The translations under genes were made by a program, and so were the position numbers. Under the pieces are notes generated by a model, which had not been told where the DNA came from, made no database searches, and saw only the letters and a list, made by a program, of their open reading frames with translations. Positions 16,054-24,440 of a DNA stretch of 44,583 nt are shown in pieces. Source of the stretch: Chitinivibrio alkaliphilus ACht1 (GTDB lineage: Bacteria; Fibrobacterota; Chitinivibrionia; Chitinivibrionales; Chitinivibrionaceae); the NCBI RefSeq assembly GCF_000474745.1, contig NZ_ASJR01000018.1, positions 1 through 44,583 of the forward strand, written 5' to 3'. Each line of letters begins with the position of its first letter. The stretch's first letter is position 1.

Positions 16054-18171
16054 TTATCTCTGGTGGGAGTTCTGGGCGTCCTTGCGGCACCGATCTGCCA
16101 AAGCTGTCAGCCGTTGGAGGGGGAGTTTAATCTCTTCCTGTTTCCGTGTTTTTAGACCGCAATCAGGGTTTATCCAAATTTGTTCTACGGGAATATTCTC
16201 CTCTATGGCCGTAAGATTTTTCTCGAGAGCTTCTGCTTCTGGGGCTTCCTTGGAGTGGATATCCCACAAGCCGATACCAACTTCCCGTGTATAACCATAG
16301 GCGCGGAAGGCGTCAAGGATTTGAAAACCTGCACGAGTGGCTTCAACACTGATAACATCAGCATCGAGCGCATCTATCCACGGCATAATACCCACAAAGT
16401 CAGAGTAACACATATGCGTATGGATCTGAATCGTATCGGATACATCTGTTGCTCGTCGAAAGGCTTCCGTTGCCCAGAGATAATAAGCCTCTTCCTTTTC
16501 TTTGCGAAGCGGGGCTCCTTCTTTAAAGGCTGGTTCATCCACTTGGACAATTTGTATCCCCGCCTTTTTATAATCCTCAATCTCATCCTTAAGGGCTTGT
16601 CCAATCTCCATGGCTGCCGTTGCAGAGGAAATATGGGGAGACACAAAACTCCATGCAAGGATTGTTGCCGGTCCGGTGAGCATTCCCTTTACGGGTTTTT
16701 CCGTACAGCCTTGAGCATAGGATACTTCCGCAACGGTCATGGGGGCGTTGTTTTTCCGCTGTATTTTTCCCGCAATAAGGGGAGGGCGGTATCCGCGACT
16801 CCCGTAGGAAATAATCCATCCCTGTTTTGTTTGGAGAATACCCTCCATGTTTTCTGCAAAAAACTCAACCATGTCACTTCGTTCAAACTCTCCGTGAACC
16901 AGCACATCAAGCCCGATCTCTTCTTGAAACTGAATTGTATTCTCAATTTTTTGTGCAATAAAGTTCTTGTATTCTGCAGGGGAGAGTGTTCCCTTTCTGT
17001 ACTGAGCTCGCATGCGACGTACTTCCCTGTCTTGGGGAAAACTGCCAATCGTCGTTGTGGGAAAGAGGGGGAGTTGTACCTGCTTCTTCTTTCGTTCGGT
17101 ATATGGAGATCGGTTGCGTGGAGAAGAATGGAGTTCTTCCACGGTGTTCAGGGAGGTGTTTTTATGCTGGCCGGCGGATGTTTCAGCCTTGTTCCACAGT
17201 GTGGAAAGCTCGTCCATTTTTTCGCAGGCAAAGGCACACTCCTGAAGGATCACCGGATTGTCTTCACCACTCAGGGAGTAGGGCAGATGGAACAGGGGGG
17301 CCGCATTAGACAGAAGTATGGTTCCCGTATAGGAAGCGCGAATTCTCTGCATAAGCGAACCCTCTCTGTGAGTGTCGCTTTTCCAGACATGTAGTGAATC
17401 GCTCACACCTGCAATAAGGGTTGTTTCCTCTGGTATCTTTGAAAGGTGGGCCACGGCTTCATGCCCCCGAATAAAATCAATCCCTAAGGCCTTAAAGGGA
17501 AAGGTGTATACAATCTTGTTTGGGCGTTCATAATAGGTAATAAGGTGTAGCCGAGACAGAAAGGGAGTGAGCCGGGTATAGATACGGGAAAAGGCAACTT
17601 CCTCCTTCGGTGACATGTCGGTGCATAGCCCCGGTTCTTCTATATGAAAGGTTGCGTGGGGATAGGCCGTAAATATTTCTGCATAGGCATCTGCCACGGC
17701 TTCTGCATATGTTTCTATGGAGGCCTCTGTTTCACACAGAGAGAGAAAGGTATATGGCCCGGGCAGTGAGATAAGTGGCGAATCTTCAGCCTTAAAAAAG
17801 CGAATCTTATCCCAGGAAAAGGCAAATTCAGCCTTTTTCAGAGTGGGCTGCAGATAATGATAGTTTGTATTAAAATATTTTTTGAGGGGAAGTGCGTTCT
17901 TTCCGCGGCAGTGTTCGTAATAGGAGCGACAATCTTGAAAAGAGTATACTCCCAGCATGTAGGCCATGTCAAGGATCGGGTCAAAGAGTGTCATCTCGCC
18001 GCGGGGGAAGTGATCTACTCGAGCATATTGTTTGCATCGGTCTGCATCAATATCGAGTAGCTGAGAATAAAATTCCTCTGCTGTAATGGTGTCGTTCCAA
18101 AACGACTCCAGGGTGGTTTTGTATTCGCGATGTTTTCCAATACGGGGAAATCCATAAGCGTAGGTTTGCAT
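16054..18171 (-). CDS. metE: Cobalamin-independent methionine synthase
   Basis: MetE moves the methyl group of 5-methyltetrahydropteroyltriglutamate to homocysteine. The 705-residue protein has the N-terminal GFPRIGKHREYKTTLESFW, the catalytic-domain start TTTIGSFPQDREVRRMR, VHGEFERSDMVEFFAENM, MLTGPATILAWSF, IVQVDEPAFKEG, and the zinc ligands in IHTHMCYSDF (His, Cys), SVEATRAG (Glu) and WINPDCGLKTR (Cys). It is about 50 residues shorter than the usual ~755, mostly in the N-terminal half, but all catalytic elements are present. GGAGG precedes the ATG. I see no B12 or SAM riboswitch in the 95 nt upstream. Confidence 0.95.
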   Translation of the reverse strand: MQTYAYGFPRIGKHREYKTTLESFWNDTITAEEFYSQLLDIDADRCKQYARVDHFPRGEMTLFDPILDMAYMLGVYSFQDCRSYYEHCRGKNALPLKKYFNTNYHYLQPTLKKAEFAFSWDKIRFFKAEDSPLISLPGPYTFLSLCETEASIETYAEAVADAYAEIFTAYPHATFHIEEPGLCTDMSPKEEVAFSRIYTRLTPFLSRLHLITYYERPNKIVYTFPFKALGIDFIRGHEAVAHLSKIPEETTLIAGVSDSLHVWKSDTHREGSLMQRIRASYTGTILLSNAAPLFHLPYSLSGEDNPVILQECAFACEKMDELSTLWNKAETSAGQHKNTSLNTVEELHSSPRNRSPYTERKKKQVQLPLFPTTTIGSFPQDREVRRMRAQYRKGTLSPAEYKNFIAQKIENTIQFQEEIGLDVLVHGEFERSDMVEFFAENMEGILQTKQGWIISYGSRGYRPPLIAGKIQRKNNAPMTVAEVSYAQGCTEKPVKGMLTGPATILAWSFVSPHISSATAAMEIGQALKDEIEDYKKAGIQIVQVDEPAFKEGAPLRKEKEEAYYLWATEAFRRATDVSDTIQIHTHMCYSDFVGIMPWIDALDADVISVEATRAGFQILDAFRAYGYTREVGIGLWDIHSKEAPEAEALEKNLTAIEENIPVEQIWINPDCGLKTRKQEEIKLPLQRLTALADRCRKDAQNSHQR

Positions 18172-18266
18172 ACTACCTCCAAGAAGTTAAAAGGTATTTG
18201 CAAAATAGATGGACCTAAGTAGGTATCCTATGACGGAACGGGTGAAAAAAACGACCTCTGGGAGAG

Positions 18267-18671
18267 TTAGTATATTCCGCGGTTGTTAAGAAACTCTTTA
18301 TACGCCATATCGGAAGACCGAATATGGTGATTCCACCACAATGTGAGGTAGGTACGAACTTCATTGGGGACACTTCCCTTGTGTACCATGGTTTTCATGC
18401 AAAACTGTACCGTCTTATGAATAAACTTTCGGTGCTCTTCTTTCTGCTCCTCAATTCCTGGGTAATTATTCTCCGCAAGTAGTCGTTCTTCATAGGAGAA
18501 ATGTTCTTCCGCATAGCGTGTCATGGTATCTAAGGTATCAGAAATCTCCTCTGAACTTACGTCTACTGAGGAAGTAAGAAGGGTGTTAATTACGTTGATA
18601 ATGCGTTGATGTTGTTGGTCCAGCACAGCTACCCCTACACTGTAAGTGCTATTCCACTCGATGGGATTCAT
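18267..18671 (-). CDS. Bacteriohemerythrin
   Basis: This 134-residue diiron oxygen-binding protein starts MNPIEWNSTYSVGVAVLDQQ and follows with the His/Glu ligand set: DQQHQRI, EEHFSYEERLL (HxxxE), EEHRKFIH, and WWNHHIRSSDMAYKEF (HxxxxD). It is a stand-alone single-domain hemerythrin likely used for oxygen scavenging, sensing or delivery. GGAG lies just upstream of ATG 18671. A 15-bp palindrome at 18714-18728 sits where a promoter would be. Rubrerythrin and rubredoxin lie just beyond on the other strand, which supports an oxygen-protection neighbourhood. Confidence 0.93.
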   Translation of the reverse strand: MNPIEWNSTYSVGVAVLDQQHQRIINVINTLLTSSVDVSSEEISDTLDTMTRYAEEHFSYEERLLAENNYPGIEEQKEEHRKFIHKTVQFCMKTMVHKGSVPNEVRTYLTLWWNHHIRSSDMAYKEFLNNRGIY

Positions 18672-18713
18672 GTAAACTCCTTTTTGGATAAAATACGTTC
18701 AAGAGTGGCGATG

Positions 18714-18728
18714 ATGAAATTATTTCAT
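18714..18728. promoter_or_regulatory. Perfect palindrome upstream of hemerythrin, possible operator
   Basis: ATGAAATTATTTCAT is a perfect 15-bp palindrome (7-bp arms around T), 43-57 nt upstream of the hemerythrin ATG. On the minus strand a TATTTT -10-like element follows it, so a protein bound here would overlap the -35 region. It does not match FNR, Fur or PerR consensus well. Confidence 0.4.
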
Positions 18729-19018
18729 AAAAAAGAAAGTCGACAAATTTCATGGTTGAAGTTCTACAGGTCTGGGGGCATTCTTGGGACTTCATGATAG
18801 AGGTGGCGGTGCCATGCAAGCTGTTTTTTTGGAGAGGGAAGAACCGTTTCCCCCTGGATACCAAAAGAAAGGGAGTGGTCTCCCCTGTGTGAGATATACC
18901 ATGCACAGGAGAATAACTAAGCTCCATAGTAAAAGAGATCTATTCTCAGCATTCTTTTCGTTTTTTCCTCTGAAAAACATATATTCCTAGGGGCATAGCC
19001 CTTTTGTATTATTCACTA
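18729..19018. other. Intergenic stretch between hemerythrin and rubrerythrin
   Basis: About 290 bases hold no supportable gene. Short frames on both strands lack ribosome-binding sites and domain similarity. The AT-rich part at 18940-19015 should carry the rubrerythrin promoter, but no hexamer pair stands out. Confidence 0.5.
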
Positions 19019-19030
19019 TAAGGAGTGTTT

Positions 19031-19606
19031 ATGGCTAGTTTGAAAGGTACACAAACAGAGAAGAATCTCTTGACCGCCTTTGCAGGCGAATCTCAGGCAC
19101 GTAACCGATACACCTATTTTGCCAGTCAAGCAAAAAAAGAGGGGTATGTTCAAATTGCCGATATCTTCTCTGAGACAGCGGATCAAGAAAAAGAGCATGC
19201 AAAGCGCTTTTTTAAATTCCTTGAAGGGGGAGAGCTGGAAGTGCAGGCCTCTTTTCCTGCTGGCGTTGTTGGTACCACCCTTGAAAATTTGAAAGCTGCT
19301 GCAGCGGGAGAAAATGAAGAGTGGACTCATATGTACCCAGAGTTTGCCCGTGTTGCACGGGAAGAAGGGTTTACGGGAGTTGCTGCGGTATTTGATGCAG
19401 TTGTTGTGGCTGAGCGGCAGCATGAGAAGCGTTACCTTGATCTTGCCAAAAATATCGAGGAAGGAACCGTTTTTAAAAAGGGCGAAACAGTCATATGGCG
19501 CTGTCGCAACTGCGGATACCTCCATGAAGGTACGGACGCAGTAAAGGTATGTCCTGCCTGTGCGCATCCACAAGCTCATTTTGAATTACTTGGTGAAAAT
19601 TATTAA
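19031..19606 (+). CDS. rbr: Rubrerythrin
   Basis: This 191-residue non-haem diiron peroxidase detoxifies H2O2 in anaerobes. The N-terminal ferritin-like four-helix domain has AFAGESQARNRYTYFASQA and ETADQEKEHAKRFFKFLE, then FARVAREEGFTGVAAVFDAV and AERQHEKRYLDL (two ExxH sites). The C-terminal rubredoxin-like Fe(Cys)4 domain has WRCRNCGYLHEG and VCPACAHPQAHFELL. ATG 19031 is chosen because AAGGAG precedes it. Only 24 nt separate it from the rubredoxin gene, its likely electron donor, and a terminator follows the pair. Confidence 0.97.
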   Translation: MASLKGTQTEKNLLTAFAGESQARNRYTYFASQAKKEGYVQIADIFSETADQEKEHAKRFFKFLEGGELEVQASFPAGVVGTTLENLKAAAAGENEEWTHMYPEFARVAREEGFTGVAAVFDAVVVAERQHEKRYLDLAKNIEEGTVFKKGETVIWRCRNCGYLHEGTDAVKVCPACAHPQAHFELLGENY

Positions 19607-19630
19607 ACCATACAACGAGGAGAGATGTGT

Positions 19631-19792
19631 ATGAGTAAGTATGAATGTACAGTATGCGGGTATATCTATGACCCCGCCGTGGGAGATCCCGACAGTGGTA
19701 TTGAGCCGGGAACACCCTTTTCCGATATCCCTGATGATTGGGTATGCCCCGAGTGTGGTGTCGGTAAAGAAGATTTCGAAGAAGTTGCATAA
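19631..19792 (+). CDS. Rubredoxin
   Basis: This 53-residue one-iron electron carrier has [12 protein letters not shown] (Cys6, Cys9) and [16 protein letters not shown] (Cys39, Cys42), with the conserved [17 protein letters not shown] between them. GAGGAGA upstream provides the ribosome-binding site. It probably reduces the rubrerythrin encoded immediately upstream. Length is exactly typical. Confidence 0.97.
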   Translation: MSKYECTVCGYIYDPAVGDPDSGIEPGTPFSDIPDDWVCPECGVGKEDFEEVA

Positions 19793-19798
19793 GATATG

Positions 19799-19824
19799 GG
19801 GGGAGTAAGTACTCCCCCTTTTTT
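19799..19824 (+). terminator. Terminator of the rubrerythrin-rubredoxin operon
   Basis: GGGGGAGT (19799-19806) pairs with ACTCCCCC (19811-19818) around AAGT, followed by a run of six T. Confidence 0.9.
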
Positions 19825-19937
19825 GTTCTGAAAACGACTACAAAGAACATTACAGTAGCACATTTATGGCACAGTCACGGTTCTGTTTTTCCTGTGAGTA
19901 TTCACTTCACCGCTAGTTTTCGCATAGCCCTCTTTTT

Positions 19938-20852
19938 TTACAGGGGCGTTTTTTTCCGTTTCTCCATGGGTGTCTCTTCAAGAGTACGTAGTATATCGAG
20001 ATAGTTTTCATACCTGATGGGAGCAATACCACCTTCTTCCAGGGCTTTCTTTACCGCGCAGTGCGGTTCATCCCGATGAAGACAGTTGCGAAATCGGCAG
20101 TGTTGAGATGCTTGAAATATCTCTGGAAAATGTCGTCCCACTTCTGCTGGGGGAATCCATGGTACTTGTGTATAGGAAAAACCTGGGGTATCAACCACAA
20201 AGCTTTCCGGGGTGAGTGCAAGAAGAGTGGTATGGGTTGTTGTGTTCTTACCACGTTGAATCCCCGTGGAGAGGGGACGTGTCTTAAAATGATGGTCCGG
20301 AAAAAGAAGCTGCATGAGGGTTGATTTTCCGACTCCTGAGGGGCCTGCAAAGGCTGTTGTCTTGTTTTTACAGAGATCATATAGTAGGTCTTGCGGCGAC
20401 TCTCTTGCGCTGAGGGAGTATGTCTCATAGCCAATGCGTCTATGATACGCCATAAACCCATCCAGGTCTTCTCGCTCCTCTGTCGAAAGAAGATCGTTCT
20501 TGTTAAACAGGAGTACCACCGAGAGCGAGAGGGTCGAGGCGGTAAAGAGAAACTTATCTATGAACCAGGGTTCAAAGGCCGGTTCTTTATAGGAGGTGAC
20601 CAAAAAGATTTGGTCGATATTTGCCACATTTGGTTTTTGTAACTTTGTTTTTCGCGGGAGAAGCTTTTTTATTACGCCTTCATGTTTATGGGAGTTTTCG
20701 AATATCTCAATGGTTACAAAGTCTCCAACCGAGAGACGGGAGAGGCTCTTTCGCAGGCGCCCCTTTAACACAGAAGGATAGGTTTTCCCATCCTTCGTGT
20801 GTACCAGGTAATAATTCTTTCGTTCTTCTATAATTCTTCCGGTCTGCTCCAT
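19938..20852 (-). CDS. rsgA: Ribosome small-subunit-dependent GTPase A
   Basis: RsgA is a circularly permuted GTPase that helps mature the 30S subunit. The 304-residue protein has an OB-fold N-terminus, then motifs in permuted order: VLLFNKNDLL (G4), FAGPSGVGKSTLMQLL (G1 Walker A), GKNTTTHTTL (G2) and FVVDTPGFS (G3). The C-terminal zinc knuckle is CRFRNCLHRDEPHC. ATG 20852 (MEQTGRIIEE) is preferred because it begins one base after the upstream gene's stop (TAAGATG), implying coupling. An in-frame extension to 20924 would overlap that gene by 71 nt without homology. Confidence 0.95.
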   Translation of the reverse strand: MEQTGRIIEERKNYYLVHTKDGKTYPSVLKGRLRKSLSRLSVGDFVTIEIFENSHKHEGVIKKLLPRKTKLQKPNVANIDQIFLVTSYKEPAFEPWFIDKFLFTASTLSLSVVLLFNKNDLLSTEEREDLDGFMAYHRRIGYETYSLSARESPQDLLYDLCKNKTTAFAGPSGVGKSTLMQLLFPDHHFKTRPLSTGIQRGKNTTTHTTLLALTPESFVVDTPGFSYTQVPWIPPAEVGRHFPEIFQASQHCRFRNCLHRDEPHCAVKKALEEGGIAPIRYENYLDILRTLEETPMEKRKKTPL

Positions 20853-20853
20853 C

Positions 20854-21465
20854 TTATTCCCCGGCTGCATCGAGGGCAGCTTGGTGTGCTTTTTGAGCTC
20901 CTTCACGACTGTAGGAAAACCCAATAACAGGGTTTAACGGTGGTTGTGGAACTAAGCGGTTATCGCTTTCATCCATTTTGAAGGTTCGTGCCTGCATGCC
21001 CTGTGGTTGGACAATATTGTCATCCGATTCGATGCGGAGAAATACTTCGTGCTGTGTACCATCCTGTAGTACAACCTGTGTTCCCCCCATGTATAGATAC
21101 TTAATATCTTCAAGTTCTATACGGTGATACTCCCCATGCTCATCTTCATACACAAAGTGTGGGCGTACCCGCATATCTCCGCGGTCGCCATAGCCGGGGC
21201 CGTCGATATATCCGCTTGAAACAAGGGCGATACTCGATTCTCCTGAAACAGGTACGTGTCCCTCCCCGGGAAACTCTCGTTCTACGGTATAGGTATATCT
21301 TCCAAAGCCAAGACTCCAGAAATCAGCGGGAGTAATGGTGCCATCGGGGGAGACAAAATAGGCACTTTCTTTTAAGAGCGATCGTCGGCGAAACTCGCTG
21401 GTTCGAGCAAAACCACTGCTCAGACACATTACAACAAGTACACTACTCAGAATAAGCTGTTTCAT
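20854..21465 (-). CDS. Secreted protein of unknown function
   Basis: This 203-residue protein begins with a signal peptide (MKQLILSSVLVVMCLSSGFA), so it is exported. The mature part is beta-rich and acidic with many Gly, Asp and Glu (SPDGTITPADFWSLGFGRY, GYIDGPGYGDRGDMRVRPHF, YLYMGGTQVVLQDGTQHEVF). No known domain is recognised. AAAGGATG lies before the ATG. It is immediately upstream of rsgA with coupled stop and start. A terminator at 21506-21531 isolates it from the operon upstream. Confidence 0.8.
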   Translation of the reverse strand: MKQLILSSVLVVMCLSSGFARTSEFRRRSLLKESAYFVSPDGTITPADFWSLGFGRYTYTVEREFPGEGHVPVSGESSIALVSSGYIDGPGYGDRGDMRVRPHFVYEDEHGEYHRIELEDIKYLYMGGTQVVLQDGTQHEVFLRIESDDNIVQPQGMQARTFKMDESDNRLVPQPPLNPVIGFSYSREGAQKAHQAALDAAGE

Positions 21466-21505
21466 TACACATCCTTTAGAAAAAAATTGTTTGTAGTAAT
21501 ATAAT

Positions 21506-21531
21506 ACAAAAAAACCGGTTTTACCTGTTTT
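21506..21531 (-). terminator. Terminator of the mlaE operon
   Basis: On the minus strand AAAAC-A-GGT pairs with ACC-G-GTTTT around AAA (one internal mismatch), followed by a T-run. It lies about 25 nt after the stop of the degenerate DnaQ/GIY-YIG gene. Confidence 0.65.
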
Positions 21532-21555
21532 CCCCGTAAGAAAATCTCTGCTACA

Positions 21556-22818
21556 TTATTGTGAGAAGGGGTAGCCATGGCGGCCATACTCTTTTTGGTG
21601 GATAGCCAGGTATATTCCGCAGTACATTCCCTCAAGAGCAGGAGGAGCGGCGGGAGGCATGGTAAGATAGTTTTCCATGGCTGCTTCAAGGCGAGACTGT
21701 TCTGCACAAGTAAGAGGTGCCTGTAGCTGTTTCAAGATAACCCGTGTATTCTGGGGGGCATACCAAATGGTATGGACAGCACTGTCCTGAGGGATGATGA
21801 TGAGGTGCGGGGTTGTTGTTTCTGACGGGTGGTCTGGCCGGCGAGAAAAGAGTTCTGGGAGAGCATATTTTCGTCGCAGTCGTATGGCCAGAAGTCGCGC
21901 TTCAAGCTCCGAGGAACAGGGGTGAATATGACAGCCCTGAGATCTCTGTTGCAGATCATGTTCTTGGGGAGTGAGAAGATGTTTGGCTTGAAAGAAGCGT
22001 GAAAGGCCATGTTTCAGCTGAGCCGCTGCTTCAATATGAATAGGGCGGTTCTGGGCATCTTGCAGGGCAAATACTCCCGGAGTGTCGGGGGTGGCGGTGT
22101 GTACATGCCACATTTCTTCCGGTATTGTTTCGCACCAGAGAGACTCCTGTGCTGTGCACGCAGTATTGATCTCTTTCAATGACTCATGTCCCTCTTCAAT
22201 CAGCCGTTGCAGAAGCGTGCGTACCGTTTCGGCCATGTCTTGATTTTCATGGGATGTTGGAATGCCCATAGTACTCTGGGACAGCATGGTTTCTGCTCTC
22301 TGGTGAGAAAGAGTGCTTATGGCGATCAGCTCGTCAAGGAGAATCACATGGTGTATGTCATGCAGCGCATATTGATAGATATGGGTCTTCAGCCAGTCAC
22401 GGGCAGCCGGGGTCGTGGCAATCAGCGGTCGTGTGCCAAGGCTGTCACGCAGGTGAGTAAGTTCAGAAAAAAGAGACGGGGGTGACTCCTTTGAAACCTC
22501 TTTGTGGAGAATAAGGACCGTTTCTATGGAGAATTCACGCAGGTCATAGGCCGCCATGGAGAGTTTGTTATCATAATTCTTGAGATGAAAAAGGAGACAT
22601 CCCTGCGTGAGGAGTGTGGTTCGTGTTTTTCCAGAGGTAAACCAGCGATTTTCTCGGTACACAAACCGAGGGTCTCCCCCTAAGAGGGTGTGTATTATGC
22701 GTTGGGCCGTTGTGGATCCCCGTGTTTGGAGAAATGTTATGGCCAGTTTTTCTTCTGAGATCCCTTGAGGCGTTTTTTCAAGCAGTGTATATATTTTATC
22801 GAGGGTGGTTTTCTGCAT
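21556..22818 (-). CDS. Winged-helix, DnaQ-like and GIY-YIG-like protein with eroded active sites
   Basis: The start is ATG 22818, overlapping the upstream stop as TAATG; the product is 420 residues. Residues 1-65 look like a winged helix (ALEE-type start, ending DPRFVYRENRWF). Residues about 70-225 follow the layout of a DnaQ/DEDDh exonuclease: LRDSLGTRPLIATTPAARDWL in the ExoII position and a late GIPTSHENQDMAETVRTLL in the ExoIII position. The first acidic motif (FDxET) is replaced by LLFHLKNYDN. Residues about 265-345 follow a UvrC-type GIY-YIG domain: TPGVFALQDAQNRPIHIEAA, LKHGLSRFF, SSELEARLLAIRLRRKYALP. Here YIG has become IEA. DnaQ::GIY-YIG fusions are known in other bacteria, normally with catalytic residues. 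I infer a non-nuclease role such as DNA binding. Confidence in the gene is high, in the domains moderate. Confidence 0.7.
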   Translation of the reverse strand: MQKTTLDKIYTLLEKTPQGISEEKLAITFLQTRGSTTAQRIIHTLLGGDPRFVYRENRWFTSGKTRTTLLTQGCLLFHLKNYDNKLSMAAYDLREFSIETVLILHKEVSKESPPSLFSELTHLRDSLGTRPLIATTPAARDWLKTHIYQYALHDIHHVILLDELIAISTLSHQRAETMLSQSTMGIPTSHENQDMAETVRTLLQRLIEEGHESLKEINTACTAQESLWCETIPEEMWHVHTATPDTPGVFALQDAQNRPIHIEAAAQLKHGLSRFFQAKHLLTPQEHDLQQRSQGCHIHPCSSELEARLLAIRLRRKYALPELFSRRPDHPSETTTPHLIIIPQDSAVHTIWYAPQNTRVILKQLQAPLTCAEQSRLEAAMENYLTMPPAAPPALEGMYCGIYLAIHQKEYGRHGYPFSQ

Positions 22819-23560
22819 TAGCGAATACCCTGTACAATGGACGTTACAAAAAAGAGGTAGTGGTAGAGATACAGAGTGCAGAATAGAAGAAACAGGGCAA
22901 GGCTTATGGTTCGTCGATTGCGAAGGTAGTAGTGCGGTAGATTGCGCCCCGTAAACAGGTGAATTGCCATGGCAATAAGAACGTAGAGATGGGTGTAGAG
23001 AAACCAATACATGCCATCTTGTCCAGACATTTGCCACAGAAAAATGTGAGCAGAGAGGGTGAAGAAAAGTGCCGCGTAGAGAAGGTACACAGCATGTTTG
23101 CAGGTTGTACAAAGCACACGGGTGATCTCAGCTTGTTCGGTGAGAAAGGTTTTCATGGTGTGGTGTTGTTTTTTCGGTAGACTGAGGTGCGTTGCCAGTT
23201 TCTGGGCTTCCGGGGTGATGGCTGCTACAGCATATGACGTATTTGGCCCGTAGATTCGAATGACCGGTAAAAAAAGAGTTTGTAGGTGAGGGTTAGGGAG
23301 ATATCTTCGAGGGGAATTGTTGTCTTGTGTATATATAAATTCGTTGCATCTGCCTCAATATTCTTATACAGCGTTCGTGAAAGGGTGTGTCGGAGTAGAA
23401 GTGCCACGAGAAAGGAGCCCCCGATAATAGACAAAAGAGGGACGGTGTGCGTATGGGAAAAAGGGGCTGAGTGGGTCAATAGCACCACCACAGCTATACA
23501 GAAGGTGGCAATGAGCCGATTTTGCAACCACATTTCCGGTATGTTTTGTGGGGTATACAT
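22818..23560 (-). CDS. Membrane protein with PH-like region, split by a frameshift
   Basis: Two adjacent frames read as one 247-residue protein. The first starts at ATG 23560 (MYTPQNIPEMWLQNRL), has two hydrophobic helices and NLYIHKTTIPLEDISLTL, then ends at 23225. The second frame takes over after the T7 tract (plus-strand A7, 23269-23275): LPVIRIYGPNTSYAVAAITP, EAQKLATHLSLPKKQHHT, then several helices to 22818. With eight T the frame is continuous. The part around the break (IPLEDI then VIRIYG) resembles membrane-linked PH-like (bPH2) domains. ATG 23156 could start a short independent product of 112 residues. It lies 10 nt after mlaE and overlaps the next gene, so it is in the mlaE operon. 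The role is unknown. Confidence 0.65.
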
Positions 23561-23570
23561 GGTGAACCTT

Positions 23571-24353
23571 TCAGTAAAAAAGTGAGAAAATCTGACTAAC
23601 AATTACGTTGGCAAAAAGGATCAGCACTGCTGCAGAGACAACGGCATTCCGCGTAGATCTTCCAACGCCCATTGCCCCGCCGCGCGTATAGTAGCCAAAA
23701 TAAGCTCCGGTTACTGTTGTAATGGTGCCAAAGACAAGGCTCTTAGTAAGTCCCATGTATAGATCTCCCATTTCAAACATTGGCTTCATGGAGTTGTAGA
23801 ACACCCCGGGATGAAGTCCTAAGGCGAGGGTTGCCAAAAGTTGAGAGCTCACAATGGCTGCAACAGAACCGTAGATAAAAAGAACGGGTGTCATAATAAT
23901 GCCTGAAATAATACGCGGGGTAACGATGTATTTAATTGGATTAAGGGAAAGGCAGATCATGGCATCAACCTGTTCGGTAATACGCATGGTACCCACCTCA
24001 GCAGCCACTTTTGCTCCGATACGGCCGGCAAGAACAAGGCCGATAAGGGTGGGCCCTAGTTCTGTGAGGACTGCCTTGAGAACAAGCATGCCTAAGTAGT
24101 TGAGCCCTGCAATATCTCCTGCAAGATATTGTACTTGCCACGTAGTGATAAAACCGGTAAATATTGATGCCAAAATAACGATAAAGAGTGAGTTAATGCC
24201 CATTTGAACCATGTGTGATATGACAAAGCTGTATTTCGGTTTTATGCGTAGCGCTGCAAAGAAAAAGAGGCTCATTCCACCAAGATGGGCGATGCCAGAG
24301 TGGAAAAAACGTCCCGTCTCACGGGCAAGATTGTCGATAAAAGAAATCGCCAT
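23571..24353 (-). CDS. mlaE: MlaE-family ABC transporter permease
   Basis: This 260-residue inner-membrane permease has five to six helices and the family's conserved core: AVLTELGPTLIGLVLAGRIG, AKVAAEVGTMRITEQVDAM, and LALGLHPGVFYNSM. MlaE works with an ATPase (MlaF) and an MCE-domain substrate-binding protein (MlaD) to move phospholipids between inner and outer membranes, which supports a Gram-negative cell plan. Neither mlaF nor mlaD is in the adjacent positions here; a PH-like membrane protein and a DnaQ/GIY-YIG-like protein follow instead. It probably has its own promoter at 24398-24426. Confidence 0.93.
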   Translation of the reverse strand: MAISFIDNLARETGRFFHSGIAHLGGMSLFFFAALRIKPKYSFVISHMVQMGINSLFIVILASIFTGFITTWQVQYLAGDIAGLNYLGMLVLKAVLTELGPTLIGLVLAGRIGAKVAAEVGTMRITEQVDAMICLSLNPIKYIVTPRIISGIIMTPVLFIYGSVAAIVSSQLLATLALGLHPGVFYNSMKPMFEMGDLYMGLTKSLVFGTITTVTGAYFGYYTRGGAMGVGRSTRNAVVSAAVLILFANVIVSQIFSLFY

Positions 24354-24397
24354 ATTGAACTGTCCAGGTCGTAGGTAGTAGCGCCAGAGCTTGTACG

Positions 24398-24426
24398 TGT
24401 ATAAATATACATTTCTTGTGATACAA
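24398..24426 (-). promoter_or_regulatory. Candidate promoter of the mlaE operon
   Basis: On the minus strand TTGTAT (24426-24421), a 17-bp spacer and TATACA (24403-24398) lie 45 nt before the mlaE ATG. Confidence 0.5.
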
Positions 24427-24440
24427 AAGGGGACTCTCCT

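Noticed and set aside
18172-18266. Cobalamin or SAM riboswitch before metE
   Set aside because: Only 95 nt are available and neither conserved core is present; just a short imperfect hairpin is seen.
18649-18990. Short frames on both strands between hemerythrin and rubrerythrin
   Set aside because: They have no ribosome-binding sites, no domain patterns and low-complexity composition.
21490-21510. TTTGTA...TACAAA dyad before the secreted-protein gene
   Set aside because: It merges with the A/T tracts of the neighbouring terminator and is weak on its own.
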